A stretch of DNA of 64,000 nt from Caldicellulosiruptoraceae bacterium PP1 (GCA_041320695.1 JBGGOQ010000003.1:186001-250000); one strand, 5' to 3'; positions 8,546 to 19,551 are shown, counted from the stretch's first letter. Made by a program: numbers and translations. The notes: generated from the sequence alone by a model not told the origin.

Positions 8546-8959
8546 ATGCAAGATAAATATATTTTCCCAGCAATTTTTGAACCTGGAGAAAATGGTGGTT
8601 ACTTTATCACTTTTCCTGACTTACCTGGCTGTATTACAGAAGGTAAAACGCTTGAAGAAGCTTTATATATGGCTAAAGATGCTTTGGAACTTCATATATA
8701 TGGTTTAGAAGAAGATGAAGAGGAAATTCCTTCTCCTACACCTCCTGAAAAAATCAATGTTCCGAAAGGTTCTTTTATTGTGCCAATCGTTGTATATATG
8801 CCACCAATAAGGGAAGAAATGGCTAACAAAAGTGTCAATAAAACAGTTACCCTCCCAAGGTGGTTAAACAAAGCTGCAGAAGAGGCTAATATAAACTTTT
8901 CTCAGTTATTACAACAAGCCATAAAGGCTCAACTTGGTATTAAAAACCACAGTTTATAA
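8546..8959 (+). CDS. hicB: HicB antitoxin
   Basis: HicB (137 aa) has an N-terminal RNase-H-like degenerate domain, with YFITFPDLPGCITEGKTLEE and the following helix, and a C-terminal ribbon-helix-helix or HTH-like segment (NKTVTLPRWLNKAAEEANIN). The first part inactivates HicA, the second binds the operator. ATG 8546 is preferred over 8528 because GAGGAGGG lies between the two. A terminator follows directly. Confidence 0.92.
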   Translation: MQDKYIFPAIFEPGENGGYFITFPDLPGCITEGKTLEEALYMAKDALELHIYGLEEDEEEIPSPTPPEKINVPKGSFIVPIVVYMPPIREEMANKSVNKTVTLPRWLNKAAEEANINFSQLLQQAIKAQLGIKNHSL

Positions 8960-8990
8960 TTGAGGGGTATTTTCCCCTCAATATTTTTTT
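8959..8990 (+). terminator. Terminator of hicAB
   Basis: ATTGAGGGG / CCCCTCAAT stem with a six-base loop, then ATTTTTTT. Confidence 0.9.
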
Positions 8991-9170
8991 AACTGCTTAT
9001 TTATACTTTTTTCTCTGCTTTTCTTTTTTTTATTTTCTCAATTTTAAGCATTTATTATTTCAATTTAAAATTGCAATTTAGAATATATATTTATTTTAAT
9101 TTTATACTTGATGCTTTTTTTATAATTTATTACCATAAAAAATAATAAATAGTTTTGGAGGGAATATCTG

Positions 9171-9698
9171 ATGAAAAAAGCATATTTCTTTGTTATTATT
9201 CTTATTTTAGGAATAGTTCTTTTATTTCCTACTATTCCTGTAAAAGCAGATATATATTCATCTAAAAACGAAACTACTGCTGTAGTATGGCTTGTAAGAG
9301 CTGGTAATATAGCAGCTCCAGTTACACAATCAGTGGATAACAGAGTGGGCTTTTGGTTCAATCAGATATCTTCGACAGAGCGTTATGTAACAAAATTAGA
9401 TCTTTGTATTACTGCTTATGAGGCAAGAGGTCTATATCTTGGAACCGGGTTTTCTGAAAGGGCTGAATTGCTAAATTTGAGTTGTTATCGCAATGGAAGT
9501 CTTATAAATAGCTTTTCAGGCTATCAACTAACATATCCAACAATAATCGATTCACCTTCTGACCTAGTTCGATATGGCTATAGGAGTTGTAACTATCTTT
9601 ATAACCCTCTTGTTGACAGTTGGAATGTAAGAGGAGAAACTATTCTTTATTTTGACGCAGCTATAAACAGTTGGCAGAGATTTAGTATTTATTATTAA
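9171..9698 (+). CDS. Secreted protein of unknown function
   Basis: I do not recognise this 175 aa protein. It begins MKK, then has a hydrophobic stretch of about 18 residues and a likely signal-peptidase site after VKA (residues 24-26). The mature part is rich in Tyr, Ser and Asn, with three cysteines, and looks like a small beta-rich extracellular domain. A GGAGGG site precedes the ATG. The next gene, also exported, starts 18 bases downstream, so the two may act together at the cell surface. Confidence 0.65.
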   Translation: MKKAYFFVIILILGIVLLFPTIPVKADIYSSKNETTAVVWLVRAGNIAAPVTQSVDNRVGFWFNQISSTERYVTKLDLCITAYEARGLYLGTGFSERAELLNLSCYRNGSLINSFSGYQLTYPTIIDSPSDLVRYGYRSCNYLYNPLVDSWNVRGETILYFDAAINSWQRFSIYY

Positions 9699-9715
9699 GA
9701 AAGAAGGTGAGCAAT

Positions 9716-10429
9716 ATGAAAAGAAAAGTTTATTATGGAATTTTAATTTTAATTATAATAATAGTTATAACAGGTGGAATTTTATTTAAGAAAAATATTC
9801 TTTCGGCTGAAGATTCAATGAGTAATTTGATAAATAAAACATTAAATATTGATAAGAATAGCAGCAATGATGTTGTTTCGACTGTTGAAGGACAGCCAAT
9901 ATACAAAAAAGACCTTGAAATAGCAGAATTGTTTGATAAGACAAGAGTTGAAAATCAAAATAAATTCATTGAACTCAATAGTGAAGTGAAAATATCCCCT
10001 GCTCGACAAAAAACAAGAAAAGAACTTTTGGATGAACTTATAGAAAGAAAAGCAATAATGGAAGTAGCTAAAAAAGAAGGATATATAGTAACAAAAAAAG
10101 AAGCTGAAAATTACTATAACAATATTCAAAATACCATAAATGATATTTTAAATGGGAAAATAAAAGGAAATGTAGAAGATGCTAAAAAAGCCAAAGAATT
10201 ATTAGATTTATATAAATCAAATCTTTCTGAGGATGAATTTAAAGAAAAGATTATAGGTGCATATCAAGAAATACTGACAATAAGTAAATATTTTAAAGCA
10301 AAAACTGATGAATATATTAAATCACATCCGAACGCAACAAACGATGAAATAAACCAATTTGTAGATAGTCTTAAGAAAAATATCAAATCAAGTACCAGAA
10401 TTGAAGTAAAAGACCCTGAGTTACAATAA
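9716..10429 (+). CDS. Membrane-anchored SurA-N-like protein without PPIase domain
   Basis: The protein has 237 aa, with one N-terminal membrane helix (residues 7-27) and an extracellular helical part. The segment VVSTVEGQPIYKKDLE, followed by KTRKELLDELIERKAI and EAKKEGYIVTKKEAE-like helices, resembles the N-terminal chaperone domain of SurA/PrsA foldases. The parvulin domain that normally follows is absent. ATG 9716 follows AAGGTGA; an in-frame GTG at 9707 is less likely. A chaperone role for the preceding secreted protein is possible but inferred. Confidence 0.65.
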   Translation: MKRKVYYGILILIIIIVITGGILFKKNILSAEDSMSNLINKTLNIDKNSSNDVVSTVEGQPIYKKDLEIAELFDKTRVENQNKFIELNSEVKISPARQKTRKELLDELIERKAIMEVAKKEGYIVTKKEAENYYNNIQNTINDILNGKIKGNVEDAKKAKELLDLYKSNLSEDEFKEKIIGAYQEILTISKYFKAKTDEYIKSHPNATNDEINQFVDSLKKNIKSSTRIEVKDPELQ

Positions 10430-10566
10430 AAATGTAAACTGTATTATTTCAAAAATAAGATTTGAAATTGGGTATGTATACAATTTTGTGTAATTCAAAT
10501 TAAGCAATTAATTTTTCTATGTTTTTTTTAAAAAGCCATAAAGGCTAAGCTTAGCATAAGAAACTA

Positions 10567-10608
10567 TAGAAAACAAAGAGGGTGTTTCAAAAAATCAAAC
10601 ACCCTCTT
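10567..10608 (-). terminator. Terminator of the ilv-leu operon
   Basis: AGAGGGTGTTT / AAACACCCTCT stem (10577-10607), followed on the minus strand by a T-rich stretch. It is a member of the recurrent GAGGGTGT hairpin family and may also stop rightward transcription. Confidence 0.8.
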
Positions 10609-10634
10609 ATATTTTACATATTGATTGTCCCTTT

Positions 10635-12158
10635 TTATTCTTCAGATATCTTATAAAGCATCTTGTTTATCGCATTTACATATGCCTTTGCACTTGCTTC
10701 TAAAATATCAGTTGAAACGCCTCTGCCCAAAAAGGCTTTGCCATCTTTTCGTATTCTTACTGTAACCTCACCAAGTGCATCTTTTCCTTGTGTTACTGCC
10801 TTAATGCTGTAGTCGTCAAGTTCTACCTGAATATTTGTTATTCTATCAATTGCTTTGAAAATTGCATCAACAGGGCCATCTCCAGTTGAAGCTTCTTCAA
10901 ATTCTTCATCACCTGATTTTATTTTCACACTTGCAGTTGAAATTAAGCTATTTCCACTTATTATCTGGAATTTTATAAGCTCATAAGCCTCTTTGATTTC
11001 AAGTGATTTTTGCTCTAAAAGTGCTTCAATATCTCTATCCAAAACAACCTTCTTTTTGTCGGCTAAAACTTTAAACTTTTCAAAAGCAGCATCAATTTCT
11101 TCTCTTGAAAGCTCTGTAAATCCGAGTTCTTTAAGTCTTTCTTCAAAAGCATGTCTTCCAGAATGTTTACCAAGAACCATTTTATTCTTTGGTAGTCCTA
11201 TCATTACAGGATCAATTATCTCATATGTTGTTCTTTCGGATAGTACTCCATGCTGATGAATACCCGACTCATGAGCAAAGGCATTAGAGCCAACAATTGC
11301 TTTATTAGGTTGCACAAATACACCTGTTAGGTTACTTACAAGTTTACTTGCTCTATATATCTGTGTTGTATCTATACCAACATCAAGATTATAGTAATCT
11401 TTTCGAGTTAAAAGCCCCATAACAATCTCTTCCATAGCTGCATTTCCAGCTCTTTCACCAAGTCCATTTATAGTGCATTCAAGCTGGATTACACCCTCTT
11501 CTGCAGCAGCAAGGGTATTTGCAACAGCAAGCCCCAAATCGTTATGGCAGTGAACAGATAGCTCTACCTTATCAATATCAGGTACACCTTGCTTGATAGC
11601 TCTAATTATCTTTTTCATTTCTGAAGGTGTTGTATATCCTACTGTATCTGGGATATTTATAACTGTTGCACCAGCTTTAATAACTGCATCAATTACCTTT
11701 ATCATAAAATCAATTCTTGTTCTTGTTGCATCTTCGCATGAAAACTCAATGTCATTTACATACTTCTTAGCATACTTTACCATTGCAACAGCTCTTTCTA
11801 AAACCTCATCTTCTGTCATTTTAAGCTTATACTTCATGTGGATATCGCTTGTTGCAATGAAGGTATGAATTCTTGGACTTTGGGCATTTTTCAAAGCCTC
11901 ATAGGCTCTGTCAATATCCTTTTCAATAGCTCGTGCAAGTGATGCAACAGTACAATCCTTAATATTTTCTGATATTGTTTTAACAGCCTCAAAATCCCCA
12001 GGTGAAGCAATTGCAAACCCAGCTTCAATAACATCAACCTTAAGTTTCTCAAGCTGTTTTGCTATTTGAATCTTTTCGTTAACATTAAGGCTTACACCAG
12101 GTGTTTGCTCACCATCACGAAGGGTTGTATCAAATATCTTAATTCTTTTTTGACTCAT
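10635..12158 (-). CDS. leuA: 2-isopropylmalate synthase LeuA
   Basis: LeuA (507 aa) condenses acetyl-CoA with 2-ketoisovalerate in the first committed step of leucine synthesis. The start [19 protein letters not shown] and the metal-binding [15 protein letters not shown] (near residue 205) define the catalytic TIM barrel. The C-terminal LeuA dimerisation/allosteric domain (from about residue 380) is complete, so leucine feedback is expected. It is the last gene of ilvB-ilvN-ilvC-leuA, 11 bases after ilvC. Citramalate or homocitrate synthase are less likely alternatives. Confidence 0.93.
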   Translation of the reverse strand: MSQKRIKIFDTTLRDGEQTPGVSLNVNEKIQIAKQLEKLKVDVIEAGFAIASPGDFEAVKTISENIKDCTVASLARAIEKDIDRAYEALKNAQSPRIHTFIATSDIHMKYKLKMTEDEVLERAVAMVKYAKKYVNDIEFSCEDATRTRIDFMIKVIDAVIKAGATVINIPDTVGYTTPSEMKKIIRAIKQGVPDIDKVELSVHCHNDLGLAVANTLAAAEEGVIQLECTINGLGERAGNAAMEEIVMGLLTRKDYYNLDVGIDTTQIYRASKLVSNLTGVFVQPNKAIVGSNAFAHESGIHQHGVLSERTTYEIIDPVMIGLPKNKMVLGKHSGRHAFEERLKELGFTELSREEIDAAFEKFKVLADKKKVVLDRDIEALLEQKSLEIKEAYELIKFQIISGNSLISTASVKIKSGDEEFEEASTGDGPVDAIFKAIDRITNIQVELDDYSIKAVTQGKDALGEVTVRIRKDGKAFLGRGVSTDILEASAKAYVNAINKMLYKISEE

Positions 12159-12169
12159 ATTTAACCACC

Positions 12170-13688
<1,519 letters not shown>

Positions 13689-13716
13689 AACAAAATCACC
13701 AACCTTTCTATAATAA

Positions 13717-15330
13717 TCATGTTATTGTAGGCTCATCTGGTTTTGTTACAACTTCTAACAAAAATGGCTTTTTAGAGTTTTTCATTATTGATATAGCTTC
13801 AGACAGTTTATCTTTATTATCAAGCTTTAGATATTCAAGACTATAAGCCTTTGCTAAAAGTTCAAAATCTGGATTTCCATCAAGGCATGTTGCAATAAAT
13901 CTTGATGAACATCTTTTCTTTTGTATCTCATAAACCATTCCAAGCCTTGAATTATTAAAAAGAACAATTTTTATTGGTATCATCTCACGTTTTATTGTTG
14001 CTAACTCTTGCATTAGCATTTGAAAGCTACCATCGCCTGTTATAACTATAACCTCTTCATCTGGATTTGCAAACTTTGCACCAATTGCTGCAGGAACCCC
14101 ATATCCCATAGTACCGAGTCCTCCAGATGAAATAAAAGTTCTTGGTTTTTTAATAAGTGTATTGTGTGCAGCCCATATCTGATGCTGTCCTACATCAGTT
14201 GTTATTATATATTCACCTTTGTAAATATTTGATATTTCTTTTAATACCTCAAATGGCCTTAAGTAATCAATGTTAGATACACTCTTATTTGTATTTTCAT
14301 CAATTATTTCTTGTGCCCAGCATAAGTCTTTTTCTGTTATTCTATTTAAAATCTCTCCAAGAATATATTTTGCATCACCAACAATTGGTACATCTGTTCC
14401 AACATTTTTGCCAATTTCGGCTGGATCTATATCAATGTGAATTATCTTCATTTTTTCTGTGATTTTTGTGTCACCTAAAGCCCTGTCGCCAAGCCTCGCT
14501 CCAACAACAATTAAAAGTTCAGCTTCTCTTAACGCTATATTAGCCTTTTTTTGTCCATGAGAACCAATCATTCCTAAATAAAATGGATGGTCTGTAGGAA
14601 TTGAGCCAATTCCCATTAATGTAGATATCAATGGTATTTTATGTTTCTCTATTAGTTTTTTTAGATTATCAGAAGCATTTGATGAAATAACGCCACCACC
14701 AGCACAGATTAATGGCTTTTTTGCAGTTTCAATAAGATCAATTGCTTTTTTGATTTGTAAAGGATGCCCTTTTATTGTTGGTTTATAACCTTTTATGTCA
14801 ATTGATATACTTTGAGGGTACTCAATCTCTTGTTGTTGAATGTCAAAAGGTATATCAATAAGCACAGGCCCTTTTCTACCAGTTGAAGCAATATAAAAAG
14901 CCTTTTTTATTATTTCAACTATTTTTTTAGGGTCTTTAACTAAAAAATTATGTTTGCAAAAAGGTGCTGTCGCTCCAGTAATATCAACCTCTTGAAATAC
15001 ATCTCTTCCAATAAGGCTTGACATTACCTGACCTGTTATTGCAACAATTGGGACAGAATCCATATATGCAGTTGCAATGCCTGTAATAAGATTTGTTGCC
15101 CCTGGCCCTGATGTTGCAACACAAACACCTACTTTATCTTTAGAACGTGCATAACCACTTGCTTCATGAACAGCTGCTTGTTCATTTCGAACAAGAATAT
15201 GTTTTATATCAGAGTTGTAAAGAGCATCATAGAAAGGATAAATAGCTGCTCCGGGTATACCAAATATATATTCAACGCCTTCTTCTTGTAATGCTTTTAC
15301 CATTGCCTGTGCTACCGTAATCTTCCCCAT
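13717..15330 (-). CDS. ilvB: Acetolactate synthase large (catalytic) subunit IlvB
   Basis: A ThDP-dependent enzyme (537 aa) that forms acetolactate or acetohydroxybutyrate. The N-terminal domain has EGVEYIFGIPGAAIYPFYDA and the catalytic Glu in VRNEQAAVHEASGYAR. The C-terminal ThDP/Mg motif is GDGSFQM...NNS. ATG 15330 (MGKITVAQAMVKAL) is chosen because GAGGGTGAGG lies just before it and family members begin here; an upstream in-frame ATG (15387) lies inside a leader hairpin. First gene of the ilvBNC-leuA operon. Confidence 0.95.
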   Translation of the reverse strand: MGKITVAQAMVKALQEEGVEYIFGIPGAAIYPFYDALYNSDIKHILVRNEQAAVHEASGYARSKDKVGVCVATSGPGATNLITGIATAYMDSVPIVAITGQVMSSLIGRDVFQEVDITGATAPFCKHNFLVKDPKKIVEIIKKAFYIASTGRKGPVLIDIPFDIQQQEIEYPQSISIDIKGYKPTIKGHPLQIKKAIDLIETAKKPLICAGGGVISSNASDNLKKLIEKHKIPLISTLMGIGSIPTDHPFYLGMIGSHGQKKANIALREAELLIVVGARLGDRALGDTKITEKMKIIHIDIDPAEIGKNVGTDVPIVGDAKYILGEILNRITEKDLCWAQEIIDENTNKSVSNIDYLRPFEVLKEISNIYKGEYIITTDVGQHQIWAAHNTLIKKPRTFISSGGLGTMGYGVPAAIGAKFANPDEEVIVITGDGSFQMLMQELATIKREMIPIKIVLFNNSRLGMVYEIQKKRCSSRFIATCLDGNPDFELLAKAYSLEYLKLDNKDKLSEAISIMKNSKKPFLLEVVTKPDEPTIT

Positions 15331-15354
15331 ATTCCTCACCCTCAATATAATGAA

Positions 15355-15387
15355 ATGTCCGCCTGATATAAATTTCAGGTCGGACAT
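15355..15387 (-). promoter_or_regulatory. Stable hairpin in the ilvB 5' leader
   Basis: ATGTCCG(A)CCTGA pairs with TCAGGCGGACAT, 12 pairs with one bulge and an 8-base loop, about 25 bases upstream of the ilvB start. No T-run follows, so it is not a simple terminator. No T-box features are present. It may bind a regulator or shape ribosome access. Confidence 0.5.
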
Positions 15388-15428
15388 AGAAGTCTTACCA
15401 TCATACGATTTTACTTAAATTTTGAAAT

Positions 15429-15457
15429 ATTTTAGCATGTATTTTTATTCGTGTCAA
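15429..15457 (-). promoter_or_regulatory. Predicted sigma-A promoter of the ilv-leu operon
   Basis: A perfect TTGACA (15452-15457) and TAAAAT (15429-15434), minus strand, with a 17-base spacer. The transcript would begin near 15422 and include the leader hairpin. Confidence 0.75.
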
Positions 15458-15529
15458 GTAAAGTTAGTAATACGAAAAAATCATTAATAAAATAGTTTTT
15501 AGTGATTAAAATTCATTTAATAGGAAATT

Positions 15530-16540
15530 TCAGAAAAGATTAATAACATCTATCATAGCAAAATAATTTTCCACTGGAACATAATAAGGTACACTATTTC
15601 CTGTCCCAAGTGCATAACCACCTTTATCAAGTGTTTTTTCTATCATATTTATACAACGCTTTGTTATTTCTTCTTTGCTTGATCTACATACAAAATCAAC
15701 ATCAATACCACCTAATATTGATATTTTGGGGAAATATGTATCGTATGCTTGTTCAACAGGCATTATTTTATCTTCGTATGAATGTTTTGCATCAAATTTC
15801 ATGTCATAAATAATATCATCCATTACCTCTTTTAAATTTCCACATGAATGTAATATTACTGGCAGACCTTTTTGATGAGCAATTTCAATTATCTTTTTAT
15901 AATATGGAAAGACATACTTACGTAAATGGCTTGGGCTTATCATTGTTTGAGTATTAAATCCCCAATCATCATTAGCAATAATAGCACCAACTCCGTCAAA
16001 CTCCATACAAATTCTGTAGTATTTGATTAATCTTTCTCCAATGTTTTTAAAAATGCTTTCTGCAAGTTCAGGTTCTTCAAAAAGCATATAGCACAAATTA
16101 TCGTAACCTACTAATGCAATTGTATTCTCAAGAATACCACTTGGCCCATAAGCTATCATTTTCATGCCTTCTGGTAATTCTTTTCCTAAAGCAATCAATA
16201 TAGAATAATCAAAATCTTCAGGCTCAGGCCATTCATATTTTTCAAAGCTTTCATAATCAGTAATTACAAAACCTTCATTAAGAGATATTGTGCTTTCTAC
16301 ATGTTGATTATTTTTGGGAAAATGAAAATCTGAGCCATGAATAGTAAAATAGTCATAACCTGCACGCTGATAAGCTATCATCACCTTTTTATAATATGAA
16401 ATTGTATCAATTGATTTAATTTCAGGTACTAAATAATCATATAGCTTATCATTCAGAAAAAATTCAAAAAGAGTTGGTCTTTCCGGTTTTTGCTTATTAA
16501 GAATCTTTAATAAATTGTCAAAATTAGGCTTTCTATTCAT
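15530..16540 (-). CDS. Uroporphyrinogen decarboxylase-like methyltransferase family protein
   Basis: This 336 aa TIM-barrel protein belongs to the UroD superfamily but lacks the haem-pathway neighbours. The motif LPVILHSCGNLKEVMDD, with an H-x-C pair, matches the zinc site of corrinoid methyltransferases (MtbA/MtaA-like) rather than true HemE. The central GPSGILE and NDDWGFNTQTMISP segments fit that branch. The substrate is unknown. ATG 16540 (MNRKPNF) follows GAGGGTGGAGG; an upstream in-frame ATG (16555) has no such site. No corrinoid protein is encoded nearby. Confidence 0.75.
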   Translation of the reverse strand: MNRKPNFDNLLKILNKQKPERPTLFEFFLNDKLYDYLVPEIKSIDTISYYKKVMIAYQRAGYDYFTIHGSDFHFPKNNQHVESTISLNEGFVITDYESFEKYEWPEPEDFDYSILIALGKELPEGMKMIAYGPSGILENTIALVGYDNLCYMLFEEPELAESIFKNIGERLIKYYRICMEFDGVGAIIANDDWGFNTQTMISPSHLRKYVFPYYKKIIEIAHQKGLPVILHSCGNLKEVMDDIIYDMKFDAKHSYEDKIMPVEQAYDTYFPKISILGGIDVDFVCRSSKEEITKRCINMIEKTLDKGGYALGTGNSVPYYVPVENYFAMIDVINLF

Positions 16541-16591
16541 TTCCTCCACCCTCATAAATTAATTAATTAATTTAATTATATAATATTTTAC

Positions 16592-16635
16592 ATAAAAAAA
16601 TAAATAAGAGGGTATAAAAATGTTAAATACCCTCT
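16592..16635 (-). terminator. Terminator of the M-box (magnesium) operon
   Basis: AGAGGGTAT / ATACCCTCT stem (16607-16635), followed on the minus strand by ATTTATTTTTTTATG. Confidence 0.85.
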
Positions 16636-16650
16636 TACTACCAATATTTG

Positions 16651-17904
16651 TTATAACACAAAAGGCATTACTAATAATATTAAAGTTAAAATAATAATAA
16701 ATATTACTGTTGCCCATGCTATTATATTGAATGTTTTACTATTGGTGTATTCACCCATAACTTCTTTGCTGTTTGTAAGTTTCAACATGTATATAAGTAT
16801 TATAGGCACCAATATACCATTAATTTCTTGTGCGATAAGCATAATTTTTATAAGTGGAACATTGGGAAGTAAAATTATACCAGCACCAATAACAATAAAA
16901 AATAAGATAATTCCATAAAAAATAGGTGCATCCTTAAATTTCTTGTTAAGTCCATTTTCAAAGCCAAATGCCTCAGTTATTGCATAAGATGTTGATAAAG
17001 GAAGTATATGGGCTCCCAAAAGTGAAGCACCAAATAACCCTATTGCAAAAAGATATGCAGCATATTTCCCAGCTAAAGGCTCTAATGCTCTTGCAGCATC
17101 ACCAGCAGTATCAATCAATATACCATGTTTATGAAGTGTAGCTGCTGTTGTTACAATTATGAAAAAGGCAACAAAATCGGTAACAAATGCCCCTAAAAAA
17201 ACATCTATTCTTTCATACTTAAGATGTTTTGTATCAAGGCCTTTATCAACAACCGATGACTGTAAGTAAAACTGCATCCAAGGAGTTATTGTTGTCCCGA
17301 TCATAGCAATAAAAATCAAAACAAAGTCAGATTTTAAACTAAAAGAAGGAACAAATGTATTTTTAAAAACCTCGTTCCAATTTGGTTTTGCCATAAAACC
17401 TGAAAATATATAAGTAAGATATACAAGTGATATTATGAGAAAAAACTTTTCTGCTTTTTTATATGAACCCTTTGTTATTACCATCCACACAATAAAAGCA
17501 AATAAAGGAACAGATATATATTTAGGTATACCAAAAATTTCAAGGCTTGCTGCAATGCCAGCAAATTCAGCAATTGTAGTAGTAAGATTAGCAATTAACA
17601 ATGTTACCATAGCAAAGAGTGTCATCTTGACACCAAAGTTTTCCCTAATCAAGTCTGATAAGCCTTTACCTGTAACAACCCCCATTCTTGCTGCCATCTC
17701 TTGAATTACTGCAAGTGAAATTGTAATTATAAAAAGCCCCCAAAGCATTCTATATCCAAACATAGCTCCAACAGAAGCATATGTTGCAATCCCTGCAGCA
17801 TCATTATCGGCATTTGCTGTAACAAGTCCAGGACCAATAATGCCTAATATCAGCATTAACTGTGTTAAAAAATTACTTTTCTTTACTTTTGTCATATTAA
17901 ACAC
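16651..17904 (-). CDS. Nramp-related magnesium-type transporter (NRMT)
   Basis: An 11-helix Nramp/SLC11 homologue (417 aa). The canonical TM1 motif DPGN is replaced by DAAG (residues 35-38 after GPG), and the TM6 metal site A-T-V-M-P-H-N reads TTITPWM (204-210), so the sulfur ligand Met is lost (Thr207). Loss of that Met fits the NRMT branch, shown in Clostridium and Eggerthella to carry Mg2+ rather than Mn2+/Fe2+. It starts 4 bases after an MgtE-N/CBS gene in an M-box-controlled operon, which independently supports Mg2+ as substrate. Specificity here is inferred. Confidence 0.85.
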   Translation of the reverse strand: MFNMTKVKKSNFLTQLMLILGIIGPGLVTANADNDAAGIATYASVGAMFGYRMLWGLFIITISLAVIQEMAARMGVVTGKGLSDLIRENFGVKMTLFAMVTLLIANLTTTIAEFAGIAASLEIFGIPKYISVPLFAFIVWMVITKGSYKKAEKFFLIISLVYLTYIFSGFMAKPNWNEVFKNTFVPSFSLKSDFVLIFIAMIGTTITPWMQFYLQSSVVDKGLDTKHLKYERIDVFLGAFVTDFVAFFIIVTTAATLHKHGILIDTAGDAARALEPLAGKYAAYLFAIGLFGASLLGAHILPLSTSYAITEAFGFENGLNKKFKDAPIFYGIILFFIVIGAGIILLPNVPLIKIMLIAQEINGILVPIILIYMLKLTNSKEVMGEYTNSKTFNIIAWATVIFIIILTLILLVMPFVL

Positions 17905-17907
17905 CTC

Positions 17908-19155
17908 TTATACAATCTTTTTCCTTGCTTTAAGTAGTTCGTATACAATATCATTAATTATAACTACTCCGACTAATTTTTCATCGTTGTCAATAACTGG
18001 AACAGCTAAGAGGCTATATTTTGAGATAATATCAACAAGTGAATTTATATTATCAGTATCCATTACACTAATTACTTCTCTATTCATAATCTCATAAAGT
18101 GGTGTCTCAGGCTCTGAAATAACAAGATCCCTTAATGAGACAACACCTGATAGTTTATCATCATTATCTGTTACATATAAGTAATATATAACATCTGGTT
18201 CAGGTTTTAATTTTCTTAGCTCATATATTGTCTGTTCTACTGTAAAGTGTGTTTTGAATGATATAAAATCAGTAACCATTATACTTCCAACTGCGTTTTC
18301 AGGATATTCCATAAGTTCTTTAATTTCATCAGATGCCTCTTTCTCCATCTCATTAAGAAGCTCTTCTGCCTTTTCTTCTTTCAAATCATCTAAAATGTCT
18401 GCAACCTCGTCTGCTGGCATTCTCTCTAATACATCTGCTGCCTTTTCTATTGGTAAACTTTCTAGGACATTTATTTGTGCAGTTACTTCAAGTTCCTCTA
18501 AAACATCTGCTGCTTTTTCATCATCTAATGACGCAAAAACCTGAGCCTGTGTCTTTTTATCAAGTTCTTCAATAATGTCTGCTAAATCAGATGGATGTAA
18601 TGTCGAAAGCTTAACATAAGAGGTAGAAAGCTTTATATCAGTCCTTGGCGATGATATAGGTTCAACATCGTCCCATAAAATTAACTTGCTTTGAATACTT
18701 TTCTTAAATGGCTTTAATATATTTTTTATAGGTTTTGCAAGGCCTAACCTTCTTAATAGCCCTTCCATGCCAATATCAACAGCAATTACAAAAACCCCTG
18801 TTGAAAGAAGTGCTAATCTTACATCATTGACCCTTACAACCTTACGGCCATTCATATCAACTATTTGCTTATCCATTATGTGCTTTACTAAATAGATAAC
18901 ATCCTGATTTAAGATATCAATCTCTTTAAATTCTGAACATTCCAAAACATACTGACCTTTTTCTTTATATATTTCAAATAAAGAAAAATCAACAATCTTT
19001 ATGTCCTTACTTTGCTTAATTTTTGCTGCAATTACCTTAGGTCTAATTGTTGAAACATCAACTATTAAATCAAGTAAAGATGCATTAGCACCACTTGGAT
19101 TTTGTATTTTGTTCCCCAATATCCTACTTAAATAAAAGCTTGTTACTCTTACCAT
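17908..19155 (-). CDS. Soluble MgtE N-terminal/CBS magnesium-sensor protein lacking the channel domain
   Basis: The protein has 415 aa. Residues 1-160 look like two PRC-barrel-type modules. Residues about 180-290 are the superhelical MgtE_N domain (HPSDLADIIEELD and repeats of KAADVLE). Residues about 295-415 are two CBS domains (AVGSIMVTDFISF; MNREVISVMDTDNI). MgtE channels continue with five membrane helices; here the protein stops after CBS2 (ARKKIV) and has none. In MgtE this cytosolic part senses Mg2+ and gates the channel. AGGAGGGG precedes the ATG. It probably regulates the NRMT encoded 4 bases downstream. Confidence 0.9.
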   Translation of the reverse strand: MVRVTSFYLSRILGNKIQNPSGANASLLDLIVDVSTIRPKVIAAKIKQSKDIKIVDFSLFEIYKEKGQYVLECSEFKEIDILNQDVIYLVKHIMDKQIVDMNGRKVVRVNDVRLALLSTGVFVIAVDIGMEGLLRRLGLAKPIKNILKPFKKSIQSKLILWDDVEPISSPRTDIKLSTSYVKLSTLHPSDLADIIEELDKKTQAQVFASLDDEKAADVLEELEVTAQINVLESLPIEKAADVLERMPADEVADILDDLKEEKAEELLNEMEKEASDEIKELMEYPENAVGSIMVTDFISFKTHFTVEQTIYELRKLKPEPDVIYYLYVTDNDDKLSGVVSLRDLVISEPETPLYEIMNREVISVMDTDNINSLVDIISKYSLLAVPVIDNDEKLVGVVIINDIVYELLKARKKIV

Positions 19156-19169
19156 TACGCACCCCTCCT

Positions 19170-19224
19170 AAAAAATTTTTTATTTAGAGAGGTGCTTGTT
19201 AATCTATAGAAATAAGCACCTCTC
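19170..19224 (-). terminator. Second hairpin between M-box and the mgtE-N-like gene
   Basis: An 11-bp stem (GAGAGGTGCTT / AAGCACCTCTC) is followed on the minus strand by CTAAATAAAAATTTTTT and then the gene's Shine-Dalgarno. It may be a further attenuator below the main M-box terminator. Confidence 0.55.
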
Positions 19225-19312
19225 CAGATGCATTCTTTTATTAAGACATTTACTCACAGGGCCAGAATCCATTAAGATCTCATCTCCTTTATTTTTAATA
19301 AGAACCAATAAA

Positions 19313-19360
19313 ATGACAAAAAAATAAATGCCTTCACCAAAACAAAGCGAGGTGAAAGCA
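19313..19360 (-). terminator. Expression-platform terminator of the M-box riboswitch
   Basis: On the minus strand ATGCTTTCACC and GGTGAAGGCAT form an 11-bp stem with one mismatch, followed by TTATTTTTTTGTC. It is placed just 3' of the aptamer, as expected for a Mg2+-OFF switch. Confidence 0.88.
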
Positions 19361-19374
19361 TTGTACCCATCTTC

Positions 19375-19530
19375 TCTCACCCCGTTCAAGCTTTGGCACT
19401 ACATGGCCTAAAAAGCTGCATTAGGTTATGCCTTGTATTCGGCAAAACCTGCTGACCAGCTAAGATTGTCTCCAACCTTTCGCGGCAGCAGCCTATATCC
19501 TTGTAGGAACCTCGCCTACCGAGTGTGAAA
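19375..19530 (-). promoter_or_regulatory. M-box (ykoK) magnesium riboswitch
   Basis: On the minus strand the 5' part reads CTCGGTAGGCGAGGTTCCTAC, continues GGATATAGGCTGCTGCC and later has GGTCAGCAGG...CCTAATGCAGC. These are the conserved P2/P4/P5 core segments of the M-box (GGUAGGUGAGGCUCCUAC...GGCUGCUGCC). With high Mg2+ the aptamer folds compactly and the downstream terminator forms. The controlled genes are the MgtE-N/CBS protein and the Nramp-type transporter. Confidence 0.95.
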
Positions 19531-19551
19531 TTATGTTAATTTTCAACTACT

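Noticed and set aside
15331-15387. N-terminal extension of IlvB from ATG 15387
   Set aside because: The extension covers the leader hairpin, has no Shine-Dalgarno and no match to the family start; ATG 15330 does.
15331-15428. T-box leader before ilvB
   Set aside because: No T-box sequence (TGG-containing bulge) or terminator/antiterminator pair; only a single hairpin is present.
19204-19389. Small ORF in the M-box leader (61 codons)
   Set aside because: It lies over the aptamer 3' end and terminator stems, has no Shine-Dalgarno and its codon use is non-coding-like.
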